Position numbers and translations under genes: made by a program
In this document: piece after piece, positions 1-6,564 of the stretch
Position numbering within the stretch: the first letter of the stretch is position 1
How the letters are laid out: each line of letters starts with the position of its first letter
Notes under the pieces: model-generated
Databases searched by the model: none
The model's input: the letters and a program-made list of their open reading frames with translations, nothing else
What the model was told of the DNA's origin: nothing
DNA from: Planctomycetota bacterium
GTDB lineage: Bacteria; Planctomycetota; Phycisphaerae; Sedimentisphaerales; Anaerobacaceae
Reading direction: 5' to 3'
Assembly (NCBI GenBank): GCA_017885385.1
Contig: JAFNGF010000212.1
Location: 1 to 11,210 of the forward strand
Length of the DNA stretch: 11,210 nt

Positions 1-323
1 CGGCCCGTTTGTCGGTCCACCACCTGAATCTTGAAATACCTGCCTTGCGATTTACTCCCGAGATCTCGGGATTCAATTGGCTCCCGATCCGAATCGGGAC
101 TCAATGAGCACGCCTGCCCTGAGCCTGTGTGGCATCCCGGCGCGCCGGGGACCCCGATCCGGATCGGGGTCCTGAGCGAAGTCGAAGGAATCCCGATAAC
201 ATCGGGACGCTCCGGGGAATCGGCCGGCTGATTTTTAGACGCAATCCCGAGCGAGTCGGGAGCCAGAAGCAGCAGAACTGTCGCCAAAACAATCCGGGAG
301 TAGTTTTTTTGTGTCGCATTCAT
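1..323 (-). CDS. Secreted hypothetical protein, N-terminal part (runs off the left edge)
   Basis: The minus strand is open from an ATG at 323 to base 1 (107 codons plus two bases, no stop), so the C-terminal part lies outside the window. Residues 1-30 form a good signal peptide: polar start MNATQKNYSR, then the hydrophobic run IVLATVLLLLA. Residues 31-93 are low-complexity, rich in Pro, Gly, Ser, Asp and Arg, and are built mostly from palindromic repeats. A protein-like segment starts at about residue 95 (RYFKIQVVDRQTG). I recall planctomycete secreted proteins of unknown function that start their mature part with a similar F-x-[IV]-x-VVDxQTG stretch, usually close to the signal peptide. That is memory, not a search. 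The Shine-Dalgarno is poor: GGAAGA abuts the ATG, and the better-spaced ATG at 319 is in a frame lacking the FKIQVVD segment. The gene follows the LolA-like gene on the same strand but is separated from it by a strong terminator. It may be intact with a long linker, or damaged by repeats. Confidence 0.62.
   Translation of the reverse strand, partial: MNATQKNYSRIVLATVLLLLAPDSLGIASKNQPADSPERPDVIGIPSTSLRTPIRIGVPGAPGCHTGSGQACSLSPDSDREPIESRDLGSKSQGRYFKIQVVDRQTG
56..260. repeat. Cluster of six TCCCGA-type palindromes inside the left-edge gene
   Basis: Six dyad-symmetric units lie within 205 bases. They are TCCCGAGATCTCGGGA at 56-71 (perfect), TCCCGAT/ATCGGGA arms at 82-99 with a 4-base centre, CCCGGCGCGCCGGG at 136-149 (perfect), a perfect 20-base palindrome at 151-170 with core CCCGATCCGGATCGGG, TCCCGAT-AAC-ATCGGGA at 191-207, and CCCGA/TCGGG arms at 246-260. 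All but the 136-149 unit share the TCCCGA/TCGGGA theme with varied centres. The segment GAGCGAAGTCGA at 174-185 recurs at 6427-6438. On the minus strand they are read in frame as peptides such as PDSLGI, PDVIGI and PIRIGV. Confidence 0.9.
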
Positions 324-327
324 TCTT

Positions 328-371
328 CCAATTGTCAATTTACGATTGTCAATTGTCAATTTCTAAATTGA
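328..371. repeat. CAATTG-rich leader repeat before the left-edge gene
   Basis: Tandem-like copies of the 7-mer CAATTGT/TCAATTT fill this AT-rich stretch. On the minus strand it reads as iterated ATTGACA and lies directly before the ATG at 323. It resembles the CCAATTGCCAATTG stretch at 2996-3009 that precedes the oxidoreductase gene. The sequence contrasts sharply with the GC-rich surroundings. It contains no clear promoter. Confidence 0.6.
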
Positions 372-376
372 AGAAG

Positions 377-430
377 AAAGGGCCGGCCCCCGTGTCTTCT
401 GTCGAAGACAGAAACGGGGGCCGGCCCTTT
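377..430 (-). terminator. Very long perfect hairpin terminator after the LolA-like gene
   Basis: The arms 377-393 (AAAGGGCCGGCCCCCGT) and 414-430 are perfectly complementary over 17 bp. Inside the loop, TTCTGTC (397-403) pairs with GACAGAA (407-413) around GAA, so almost the whole 54 bases fold as one rod with a 3-base bulge at 394-396. On the minus strand the hairpin is followed by TTT and then a pyrimidine-rich CTTCTTC tract. It begins 38 bases after the stop codon of the LolA-like gene, as expected for a Rho-independent terminator. Confidence 0.85.
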
Positions 431-468
431 GTCGGCGTGGTCATCCGGCCTGAGCGCCGGGTAGCCTG

Positions 469-2271
469 CTACCATCCTTTTAGGTGTCTAAGATGAGTCG
501 GCAGCCGGCTCTGCCTGAATTCCTGCGGCCCCTGGAAGGACCACAGCCGCCGTGCGTATTGCTCCAGGTGGATGTCCCCGATCCCGCCCATGAAGGCCAC
601 CGGCCCTTTGTAGACCTCGCCGGCCAGCAGCTTCTGCTCGCCGCGCTGCAAATCGTCGAGGTACGACGTCCAGCCGGCCTTCGGAGCCTGTTCGATCAGC
701 AAGAGGATCACTTCCAGATTCGTGGCCTGGTCCTTTCGGATGCGACTGGCGGTCATGACATTGCTGCATCGCACGAAGTCCTTCCACGTCGGCGTATAAT
801 CCCCGGTCATCCTGGCTTTCAACAGGTTGCACTGCTGATAGCACAGGTCGGCGACGATCCCTGCGTAGATGGGGTTCCGCCGGGGCTCGTCGAGGGCCGG
901 ATCGTCCGCATAGTACAGCACTTCGTAGGACCCGATGGATTCGAGAAGCTGGTCGATGACGGCCGGGTTGTCGGGAGCCTTCTCATGGGCGATCTCATCG
1001 AGGAGCCGGGCCGCATAGACGTATGGATACGCGGTGTCGGACAGGCATCCGCCAAGCTCCCAGAATAGGTCGCGTAGTGCGATCCCTGTCGTCGCTAGCG
1101 CGTCCACGTCCATTGCATCGATGGCGAGCTTGCCCTGAAGCTCCTGACGCAGTTGAGCCTTCACTTGCTCGTACGGAGGCCACTTCCCGACGCAGGCGTC
1201 GAGGGCCATCCGGATTTCCGTCCCGCCGAGCAGGCGCACCTGCGGTTTGGGGGCACCCGGGTCAATACCGAGCAGCGCCAGGCCGCTCACGTCCGGCAAG
1301 GGCAGATGATCGAAGTCACCGAGATAGGGCTCGGCCAAGGTCTGCTGTGCGAACGCTTCTTCCGTCGTGGTCTTGGGGGTTGTGTCCGGTACTTTGCCAT
1401 TATCATCGACGACCTCGTAATCGGCCGGGATCTCCGGCTTGAACAGGCTCGCCTCCAGGGGCACGCCCCACTCGAACTGGTCCCAGATCATCGTCATTCG
1501 CGTGGCAGAGCCCTTGGGCACCAAGCTGATTTCCATCCATACCGGCAGCTGGGTTTCCGTCTCGATCCAGAAACTCGCGGCGAAATCATCCATCGGCGGT
1601 ACCTTATTCTCTTCATCGCCCAGTACATTCGGATCGCGCAGCTCGATGCCTCTGACGCGTTTGCCCTCGATGGTATCTTCTCCCAGCTCGATGTAGTTTC
1701 CCGCGAGAATCTTCGCCACTAATCGCCTGGGATCACTGTTGTAGAACTCGCGAATGCCCTTGTCGTCGATAGCCATGCGCATGCACATTTTATGCGGCCC
1801 CTGACCATAGAAAGAAAGATGCTGCCTCTCCTGTAACAGCGTATAGTGCCGGACGGAGACTTTGCCATTCTCATAATTCTCGCTGAATGACCCGTATGTG
1901 TCGGAGCGATACTCTCTGGATTCCTTCTCGGTGGCGAATTCAAAGCCGTCGGGCCGGGGACCGGTGGTCTCGACGTGCCGGGTGCGAAAAACACAGGTGT
2001 CGAAACCGTTCACTTTCTCCAATACGGCTGCCCAGGCGGTAGTGGACGTTCCGCCAGAGAAGTGTATCCCAAGCAGCGCGGCTACAATCACAGCGGCTGC
2101 AATCGTTAATTTGGCAATTGGGGTTCTCATAATGTTTCTCCAAGATGGTTTAGCTTGTTCGACTCGGTTTAGAAGCCGCCTGAAGCGGACCAGCTCCACC
2201 TCAGATACTGCTGAGGGGTCGATGCCATCTGCTCGAAGCAGCTTGTCGGCTAAGTTTCTTTGACTATCCAT
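469..2271 (-). CDS. Membrane-anchored LolA-like protein encoded with an ECF sigma factor (putative anti-sigma partner)
   Basis: This is a 600-residue protein in three parts. Residues 1-50 are a charged cytoplasmic segment (MDSQRNLADKLLRADGIDP...). Residues 52-71 are one transmembrane helix (KLTIAAAVIVAALLGIHF). From about 79 (AWAAVLEKVNGF) to 290 comes a LolA/LolB-like beta-rich domain, with signs such as GNYIELGEDTIEGKRVRGIEL, WIETETQLPVWMEI and the ending FKPEIPADYEVV. Residues 300-600 are a mostly helical region I do not recognise. The ORF extends upstream to 2361, but I start at the ATG at 2271: it has GGAG at 2279-2282 with 7-base spacing, overlaps the sigma stop codon, and its N-terminal segment is typical of this planctomycete family. 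A second ATG at 2130 also has a GGAG but would remove the cytoplasmic part. From context the protein probably senses or holds the sigma factor at the membrane; direct anti-sigma activity is inferred. There is no zinc-finger anti-sigma motif (HxxxCxxC). Confidence 0.8.
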   Translation of the reverse strand: MDSQRNLADKLLRADGIDPSAVSEVELVRFRRLLNRVEQAKPSWRNIMRTPIAKLTIAAAVIVAALLGIHFSGGTSTTAWAAVLEKVNGFDTCVFRTRHVETTGPRPDGFEFATEKESREYRSDTYGSFSENYENGKVSVRHYTLLQERQHLSFYGQGPHKMCMRMAIDDKGIREFYNSDPRRLVAKILAGNYIELGEDTIEGKRVRGIELRDPNVLGDEENKVPPMDDFAASFWIETETQLPVWMEISLVPKGSATRMTMIWDQFEWGVPLEASLFKPEIPADYEVVDDNGKVPDTTPKTTTEEAFAQQTLAEPYLGDFDHLPLPDVSGLALLGIDPGAPKPQVRLLGGTEIRMALDACVGKWPPYEQVKAQLRQELQGKLAIDAMDVDALATTGIALRDLFWELGGCLSDTAYPYVYAARLLDEIAHEKAPDNPAVIDQLLESIGSYEVLYYADDPALDEPRRNPIYAGIVADLCYQQCNLLKARMTGDYTPTWKDFVRCSNVMTASRIRKDQATNLEVILLLIEQAPKAGWTSYLDDLQRGEQKLLAGEVYKGPVAFMGGIGDIHLEQYARRLWSFQGPQEFRQSRLPTHLRHLKGW

Positions 2272-2803
2272 GGTTTTTCTCCAGTTCTTTGCGAAGAGAT
2301 TGTTTGGCATAGTAAATCCGAGACTTGACGGTGCCGGCGCGAATGCCAAGGATCTCGGCAATCTGTTGATGCGAAAAATCTTCCAAGAAGCTCAGTGTCA
2401 GTATCTCCCGGTGATGGGCCTTGAGCTTGCCCAGCCCCTGGTGGATGCGAGTCGCGTCCTCGTCCGTGAATACCGGCTCATCGTGTTCAGGAACCCGTTC
2501 CAGGTGCTCGTCGGTCAGTTCGATAAATGGGTCCTTGATCCTTGCTCTGCCATACGCCTCGTGGCGAGCGATGGCATACAGCCAGGCCACGAACGCCTTT
2601 GGGTCCTTCAGCGAGCCGATCTCTCGGACGACCTTGACCCAGATGTCCTGGAGCGTGTCGTCTACGTGGTCGCCCATGGTGTCCAGACGCCGGACATAGT
2701 AGCGAAGTCGCGGCTGGAACCGCCTGAACAGTTGCTCAAATGCTGTTTGCTCGCCGTGCTGACAACGACAAACCAAACCTTCCAATCGGTTCTCTGAATC
2801 CAT
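2264..2803 (-). CDS. ECF RNA polymerase sigma factor
   Basis: A 179-residue sigma-70 family protein of extracytoplasmic-function type. Sigma region 2 spans about residues 20-88, with the -10 recognition and core-binding features (AFEQLFRRFQPRLRYYV, DDTLQDIWVKVVREI, FVAWLYAIARHEAYGRAR). Region 4 spans about 117-173, with the helix-turn-helix FSHQQIAEILGIRAGTVKSR. There is no region 1.1 or 3, and the length is normal for ECF sigmas. The ATG at 2803 has GAGGG at 2810-2814 with 6-base spacing. The stop codon lies inside the start of the LolA-like gene (8-base overlap), implying translational coupling and one operon. It presumably directs RNA polymerase to a small regulon, possibly including its own operon. 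The specific signal cannot be read from sequence. Confidence 0.95.
   Translation of the reverse strand: MDSENRLEGLVCRCQHGEQTAFEQLFRRFQPRLRYYVRRLDTMGDHVDDTLQDIWVKVVREIGSLKDPKAFVAWLYAIARHEAYGRARIKDPFIELTDEHLERVPEHDEPVFTDEDATRIHQGLGKLKAHHREILTLSFLEDFSHQQIAEILGIRAGTVKSRIYYAKQSLRKELEKNHG
2279..2282 (-). promoter_or_regulatory. Ribosome binding site fixing the start of the LolA-like gene
   Basis: GGAG on the minus strand lies 7 bases before the ATG at 2271, inside the end of the sigma factor gene. It supports 2271 rather than the upstream limit at 2361 as the start. Confidence 0.65.
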
Positions 2804-2874
2804 CTAAGGCCCTCAACGTGGACAAGATCTTGCCTTCTACATATAAGGATGCAATTTCGCCGGCTCGGTTCAAC

Positions 2875-2936
2875 AAAAAACTCGGCATCCCGATCCGGAT
2901 CGGGAGTTGCCCCGATCCGGATCGGGAGTTTTTTCT
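2875..2936. repeat. Two exact copies of a 16-base palindrome flanked by A and T tracts
   Basis: CCCGATCCGGATCGGG occurs at 2889-2904 and again at 2911-2926, and the same 16-mer is found at 153-168. The pair is bracketed by AAAAAACTC (2875-2883) and GAGTTTTTT-like sequence (2926-2934), so the whole block is itself an inverted repeat. Either palindrome followed by T6 could work as an intrinsic terminator on both strands. However, it sits upstream of two divergent genes, where no terminator is expected. An insulator role or a mobile repeat are the alternatives. Confidence 0.8.
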
Positions 2937-2946
2937 TTGAATTGCG

Positions 2947-2975
2947 TTGGCGCGACATCCTCAAAAGGATAAAAT
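2947..2975 (+). promoter_or_regulatory. Candidate sigma-70-type promoter for the oxidoreductase/HEAT pair
   Basis: TTGGCG (2947-2952) and TAAAAT (2970-2975) are separated by 17 bases, matching 4 of 6 and 5 of 6 consensus positions. Transcription would start near 2982 and leave a leader of about 65 bases containing the CAATTG-like repeat. No equally good promoter was found for the divergent sigma operon. Confidence 0.4.
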
Positions 2976-2995
2976 CCACCTCATTGAGGATTGCC

Positions 2996-3026
2996 AATTG
3001 CCAATTGAAGATCGAAAATCGAAAAT
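2996..3026 (+). repeat. CCAATTG / ATCGAAA tandem leader repeat
   Basis: This AT-rich stretch holds tandem short repeats: CCAATTG twice (about 2996-3007), then GATCGAAAATCGAAAATCC. It sits just before the Shine-Dalgarno of the oxidoreductase gene and echoes the CAATTG block at 328-371 that precedes the left-edge gene in the same sense orientation. Confidence 0.5.
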
Positions 3027-3036
3027 CCATTGAGTT

Positions 3037-3042
3037 AGGAGG
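3037..3042 (+). promoter_or_regulatory. Strong Shine-Dalgarno of the oxidoreductase gene
   Basis: AGGAGG lies 5 bases before the ATG at 3048. It is a near-ideal site and fixes the start so that the Tat signal is included. Confidence 0.85.
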
Positions 3043-3047
3043 CTATC

Positions 3048-4355
3048 ATGTTGAAGAAGAACTCAAATCTTACGCGGCGTGCGTTTCTCAAACGCACGGC
3101 AGCTCTGGCATCGGTGCCGTACATTGTTTCGGCCTCGGCATTGGGCCGCGATGGAAAGGTTCCCGCCAGCGAGCGGATTGTGCTGGGCGGCATCGGCATC
3201 CGCAACCGCGGCTCATCCGACCTGCAATGGATGCTGCCCGAGCCGGATGTGCAATTCGTCGCGGTCTGCGATGCCCAGAAAACCAGCCGCGAGGCCGTCA
3301 AGCAGATGGTGGACACCTTCTACGGCAACAAAGATTGTGCCATGTATAGTGACATCCGCGAGTTCCTGGCCACGCGCACGGATATCGACGCGGTGCTTAT
3401 CGCCACCGGCGACCGCTGGCATGCGCTTGCCTCCGTTATGGCGATGCGGGCGGGGAAAGACGTCTATTCCGAAAAGCCATCATGTATGACTATGGCCGAA
3501 GGCCGGGCGGTCGTGGAAACCGCCAGACGTTACGGGCGTATTTATCAAACCGGCACGCAACGGCTCAGCGAGGGAAATTTCGTGTTTGCGATCGAGCTTG
3601 CCCGCACAGGCCGGCTGGGCAAGGTGCACACCGCCTACGCCCATATTGCTCCGTGGGACGCAGCGGAGATGAGGCACGACTGGCTGCCCGCACAGCCCGA
3701 ACCGCCCAAAGATGAAGTGGATTGGGACCAGTGGTTAGGTCCCTGCCCGTGGCGGCCTTACAACGCCGAATACACCCGCGGCGGCTGGCGCGGCCACTAC
3801 GACTTCCATACCAGCTGCATCGGCGAATGGGGCGCCCACACCTTCGCCCAGGCCCAGGCAGGGATCGACGCGCTGGACACCTCAGCGGTCGAATACGAAT
3901 ACGTCAATAACCCGACCGGCGATGAAATGGTCACGCGTTTCGCCAACGGCGTAAAGATGATCCTAAGTCGCGGCGATAAGTGGTGGCGAGGCTCCTGCGG
4001 CATGCGTTTCGACGGCCCCGAAGGCTGGGTCGCGGTAGCCGACGGCTATTCAAAGCCGGATGTTTCCCCGCCCAGTCTGATGGCCGACTTCAAAAAGATA
4101 GTCTCTGACTACATGGCCCGCACAGGCCGGCCGATGAGCCACGTGCGAGACCTTTTCGACTGCATCAAGTCGCGCCGCCAGACCGTGGCCAATCCGGTAG
4201 TGATGTACCGCTCTATGTCTACGGTGCACGCGGCTAATATATGTATGTGGCTCAAACGCAATGTGCGTTACGACCCTGTTAAAGAGGAATTCATAAACGA
4301 TCCGGAGGCCAATCGCCTGCGCAGCCGGGCAATGCGTGAGCCGTGGACCGTCTAA
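3048..4355 (+). CDS. Tat-exported Gfo/Idh/MocA family oxidoreductase
   Basis: A 435-residue NAD(P)-dependent dehydrogenase of the glucose-fructose oxidoreductase type. It starts with a twin-arginine signal (NLTRRAFLKR, residues 7-16, then ALASVPYIVSASAL), so it should be exported folded with its cofactor. The Rossmann domain covers about 43-165, with glycine-rich GGIGIRNRG (47-55), VAVCDAQ (71-77), VLIATGDRWHA (116-126) and the family hallmark SEKP (141-144). The C-terminal alpha/beta domain includes GEWGAHTF (259-266), whose His is at the family catalytic position. It ends with the planctomycete-type tail YDPVKEEFINDPEANRLRSRAMREPW. Length is normal. The substrate, probably a sugar or sugar acid, cannot be assigned. 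The HEAT-repeat gene follows after 51 bases on the same strand, suggesting co-transcription. Confidence 0.93.
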   Translation: MLKKNSNLTRRAFLKRTAALASVPYIVSASALGRDGKVPASERIVLGGIGIRNRGSSDLQWMLPEPDVQFVAVCDAQKTSREAVKQMVDTFYGNKDCAMYSDIREFLATRTDIDAVLIATGDRWHALASVMAMRAGKDVYSEKPSCMTMAEGRAVVETARRYGRIYQTGTQRLSEGNFVFAIELARTGRLGKVHTAYAHIAPWDAAEMRHDWLPAQPEPPKDEVDWDQWLGPCPWRPYNAEYTRGGWRGHYDFHTSCIGEWGAHTFAQAQAGIDALDTSAVEYEYVNNPTGDEMVTRFANGVKMILSRGDKWWRGSCGMRFDGPEGWVAVADGYSKPDVSPPSLMADFKKIVSDYMARTGRPMSHVRDLFDCIKSRRQTVANPVVMYRSMSTVHAANICMWLKRNVRYDPVKEEFINDPEANRLRSRAMREPWTV

Positions 4356-4406
4356 AGAACTAACTTAACCTGCCTCAGGCGGGTAAACCTGGAAGGAAGC
4401 TAAACC

Positions 4407-6395
4407 ATGTCAACAGAAGAAATTCGAAATTCCTCGATTGCTCTGGTTGCTGCGTTGCTTTTAGCCGGAACCGTACAGTTGTTTGGGCAGACCGTGCCGC
4501 CTGCCACGAAGGAGCAGGAGGCTAAACTAATAGCAGTGCTCACCTCGGACTCGCCGCAGAAAGAAAAGGTTGATGCCTGTCGACAACTATCCGTCATCGG
4601 CACCAAAGACGCTGTCGCGCCGCTGGCGGCGCTGCTTGGTGATGAGAAACTCTCGCATATGGCCCGCTATGCTCTGGAGCCGATCCCGGACCCGGCTGTG
4701 GACGAGGCCTTGCGCGATGCGCTGGGCAAACTCAAAGGCCGGCCGCTTGTTGGCGTAATCATTTCAATCGGTGTGAGGCGCGATACCAAGGCAGTGCCAG
4801 CATTAGGGAAAATGTTGCGAGACTCCGATGCGGATGTGGCTCAGGCAGCAGCAAGGGCGTTGGGTAGGATCGGCGATTCCGCCGCGGCCAAGGCGCTGCA
4901 GGCTGCTCTGCCAAACGCACCTGCCGCCAGTCAGCTCGCCATTTGCGAAGGGCTATTTCGTTGCGCCGAGGCACTTGCCGCTAAAGGCCAGCGAGGCGAG
5001 GCAATTGCCATTTACGACCAGCTGCGCAGTTTGAAGGAGCCGCACCAGGTCCGCACCGGGGCTGTGCGCGGCGCGATCCTCGCCCGCGGCAAGGACGGTC
5101 CGGCGCTGCTGCGCGAGTATTTGCGGAGCGATGACTACCTTTTGTTCTCCGCCGCGGTGCAGGCCGCCATGGAACTGCCAAGAGATAAAGTAGTGACCGA
5201 GGTGTTGACCGCCGAAATAGCTAAACTGCCGGCTGATAATCAAATCCTTGTGATCCAGACGCTCGGCAAGCGAGCCGATCCGGCAGCGCTGCCGGCGTTA
5301 TTCGCGCTGGCTAAGGGCGGCGACAAAACCGGCGTTCGCCTGGCAGCTATTCGAGCGCTGTCGGCCATCGGCCACGCTTCGGCTGTGCCTGTTCTGGTGG
5401 GATTATTTGCAGATGCCGACCGCCAGATTAGCGAGGCTGCGAGAGAAAGCCTTGCCGGCCTTCCAGGCGAGCAAACCGACGCCGCCGTAATGGCGATGTT
5501 CAATAGCGGCGACACCAGCCAGCGGCTCACCGCGCTCGAGCTGATCGGGCGTCGGCGAATGACCGCGAGCGTTCCCACATTATTGAAAGCTGCCGGCGGC
5601 GCTGACCCACAGGTTCGTCCAGCCGCGATCAGGATGGTAGGTGAGCTGGGTGGGCCCGACCAATTGCCGGTGCTGCTTGATCTGCTTATGGGTACAAAAG
5701 CCACGCAGGACGTGGAGGCGGCTGAACAGGCATTGAGCGACATCTTTGCCAGAGCCGACAATCCGCAATCTTACACCGATAAGATTACGGGGCTGCTGGC
5801 CCAAGCCCAGCCCGCGCAAAAGGGCGTCCTGCTGCGCATCCTCAGCACCATCGGGGGACCGGATGCTCTAAAGGCCGTACGCGCGGCGGTCGATGATCCC
5901 AATGCGGAAGTCCGTGCCGCTGCTATCCGCGCGCTTAGCAGATGGAAAGGTGCAGATGCGGCGCCAGACTTGCTCCGGCTGGCTAAGACCTCGCCCGACC
6001 CATCCGGTAGGATTGCGGCTCTGCGCGGCTATATCGGCCTGGTTCGGGATGAGAGCCTCTCGACCGAGAACAAACTTGCGATGTGCAAGGAAGCGGCCGC
6101 GATGATTCAGCGCGACGAAGAGAAGAAGCTCCTGCTTGGCGTGCTGGGCGAAGTGCCGGCGGTCGAGGCGCTATCAATGGCAATGGCGCACCTCTCTAAT
6201 CCGGCGACCAAAGACGAGGCAGCCTTCGCAGCTGTCGCAATTGGCGAGAAGATCTTTGAGCAGAAGCCGGGTGAGGTTGCTGACGCCGTGGCGAAGGTGA
6301 TGCAAGTCACGGGCAACAAGGACGTGGCTCGTCGCGCAAAGGCGATATTGAACAAGGCCAGGAAGGCGTCAGGCACCCGCGTACGCGGCGGTTAA
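4407..6395 (+). CDS. Secreted HEAT-repeat protein
   Basis: A 662-residue protein with a signal peptide (hydrophobic IALVAALLLAGTVQLFG at 11-27, probable cleavage near FGQ). The rest is an alpha-solenoid of HEAT/PBS-lyase-like repeats of about 30-35 residues. Clear units include DSDADVAQAAARALGRIGD (139-157), TGVRLAAIRALSAIGH (308-323), PQVRPAAIRMVGELGG (401-416) and NAEVRAAAIRALSRWKG (499-515). A short TPR-like patch is at 187-206 (AEALAAKGQRGEAIAIYDQL). No catalytic domain was found. The ATG has AGGAAG at 4394-4399. HEAT proteins of this sort are often neighbours of, or fused to, DUF1080 (3-keto-glycoside hydrolase) proteins and Gfo/Idh/MocA enzymes in planctomycetes, so a scaffold role in periplasmic sugar processing is plausible. 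No DUF1080 gene is present downstream here. Confidence 0.88.
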   Translation: MSTEEIRNSSIALVAALLLAGTVQLFGQTVPPATKEQEAKLIAVLTSDSPQKEKVDACRQLSVIGTKDAVAPLAALLGDEKLSHMARYALEPIPDPAVDEALRDALGKLKGRPLVGVIISIGVRRDTKAVPALGKMLRDSDADVAQAAARALGRIGDSAAAKALQAALPNAPAASQLAICEGLFRCAEALAAKGQRGEAIAIYDQLRSLKEPHQVRTGAVRGAILARGKDGPALLREYLRSDDYLLFSAAVQAAMELPRDKVVTEVLTAEIAKLPADNQILVIQTLGKRADPAALPALFALAKGGDKTGVRLAAIRALSAIGHASAVPVLVGLFADADRQISEAARESLAGLPGEQTDAAVMAMFNSGDTSQRLTALELIGRRRMTASVPTLLKAAGGADPQVRPAAIRMVGELGGPDQLPVLLDLLMGTKATQDVEAAEQALSDIFARADNPQSYTDKITGLLAQAQPAQKGVLLRILSTIGGPDALKAVRAAVDDPNAEVRAAAIRALSRWKGADAAPDLLRLAKTSPDPSGRIAALRGYIGLVRDESLSTENKLAMCKEAAAMIQRDEEKKLLLGVLGEVPAVEALSMAMAHLSNPATKDEAAFAAVAIGEKIFEQKPGEVADAVAKVMQVTGNKDVARRAKAILNKARKASGTRVRGG

Positions 6396-6478
6396 GAAGC
6401 CATGGCCGACCCTACACGCCTGCCCCGAGCGAAGTCGAGGGGTCTGCCTGGAAGTTCGGTAAACCTGGCACTTTTCGC

Positions 6479-6541
6479 GGGCAGTTCCCTCGCAGGCCTC
6501 GGGATAAGTTTCGGGGGCAGTTCCCTCGGCAGGCCTCGGGA
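6479..6541. repeat. Imperfect direct repeat, period 36 bases
   Basis: GGGCAGTTCCCTCGCAGG continuing to CCTCGGGATA (6479-6504) is repeated at 6515-6541 with one inserted G and a changed end (CTCGGGACA). The unit contains AGGCCT and CCTCGGG symmetry. This is consistent with a REP-like element expanding by duplication. Confidence 0.75.
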
Positions 6542-6564
6542 CAGGACGCCGTGCAAACCTGTCC
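6539..6564. terminator. Hairpin between convergent genes, possible weak terminator
   Basis: GGACAGG (6539-6545) pairs with CCTGTCC (6558-6564) around a 12-base loop, followed on the plus strand by TTTCGG. The T tract is poor. An overlapping GTCC/GGAC hairpin at 6561-6573 competes. It is 144 bases after the HEAT gene stop, so termination there is possible but unproven. Confidence 0.3.

Noticed and set aside
56..260. Regularly spaced repeats suggestive of a CRISPR array
   Set aside because: The units are short palindromes of differing sequence and spacing, with no constant repeat of 24-40 bases, no spacers and no cas genes.
101..319. Minus-strand ORF starting at the better-spaced ATG at 319
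   Set aside because: This frame stops at 101 and lacks the FKIQVVD segment. The frame starting at 323 has the signal peptide and stays open to the edge.
484..1068. 194-codon plus-strand ORF opposite the LolA-like gene
   Set aside because: It is a shadow of a well-supported minus-strand gene, lacks a Shine-Dalgarno, and its peptide has no recognisable domain.
2271..2361. Upstream extension of the LolA-like ORF
   Set aside because: It lies wholly inside the sigma gene, has no ribosome site, and gives a non-typical N-terminus before the recognised MDSQRN start.
2270..2797. 175-codon plus-strand ORF opposite the sigma factor
   Set aside because: It mirrors the complete ECF sigma gene almost end to end. 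The minus-strand product has all the family motifs and this one has none.
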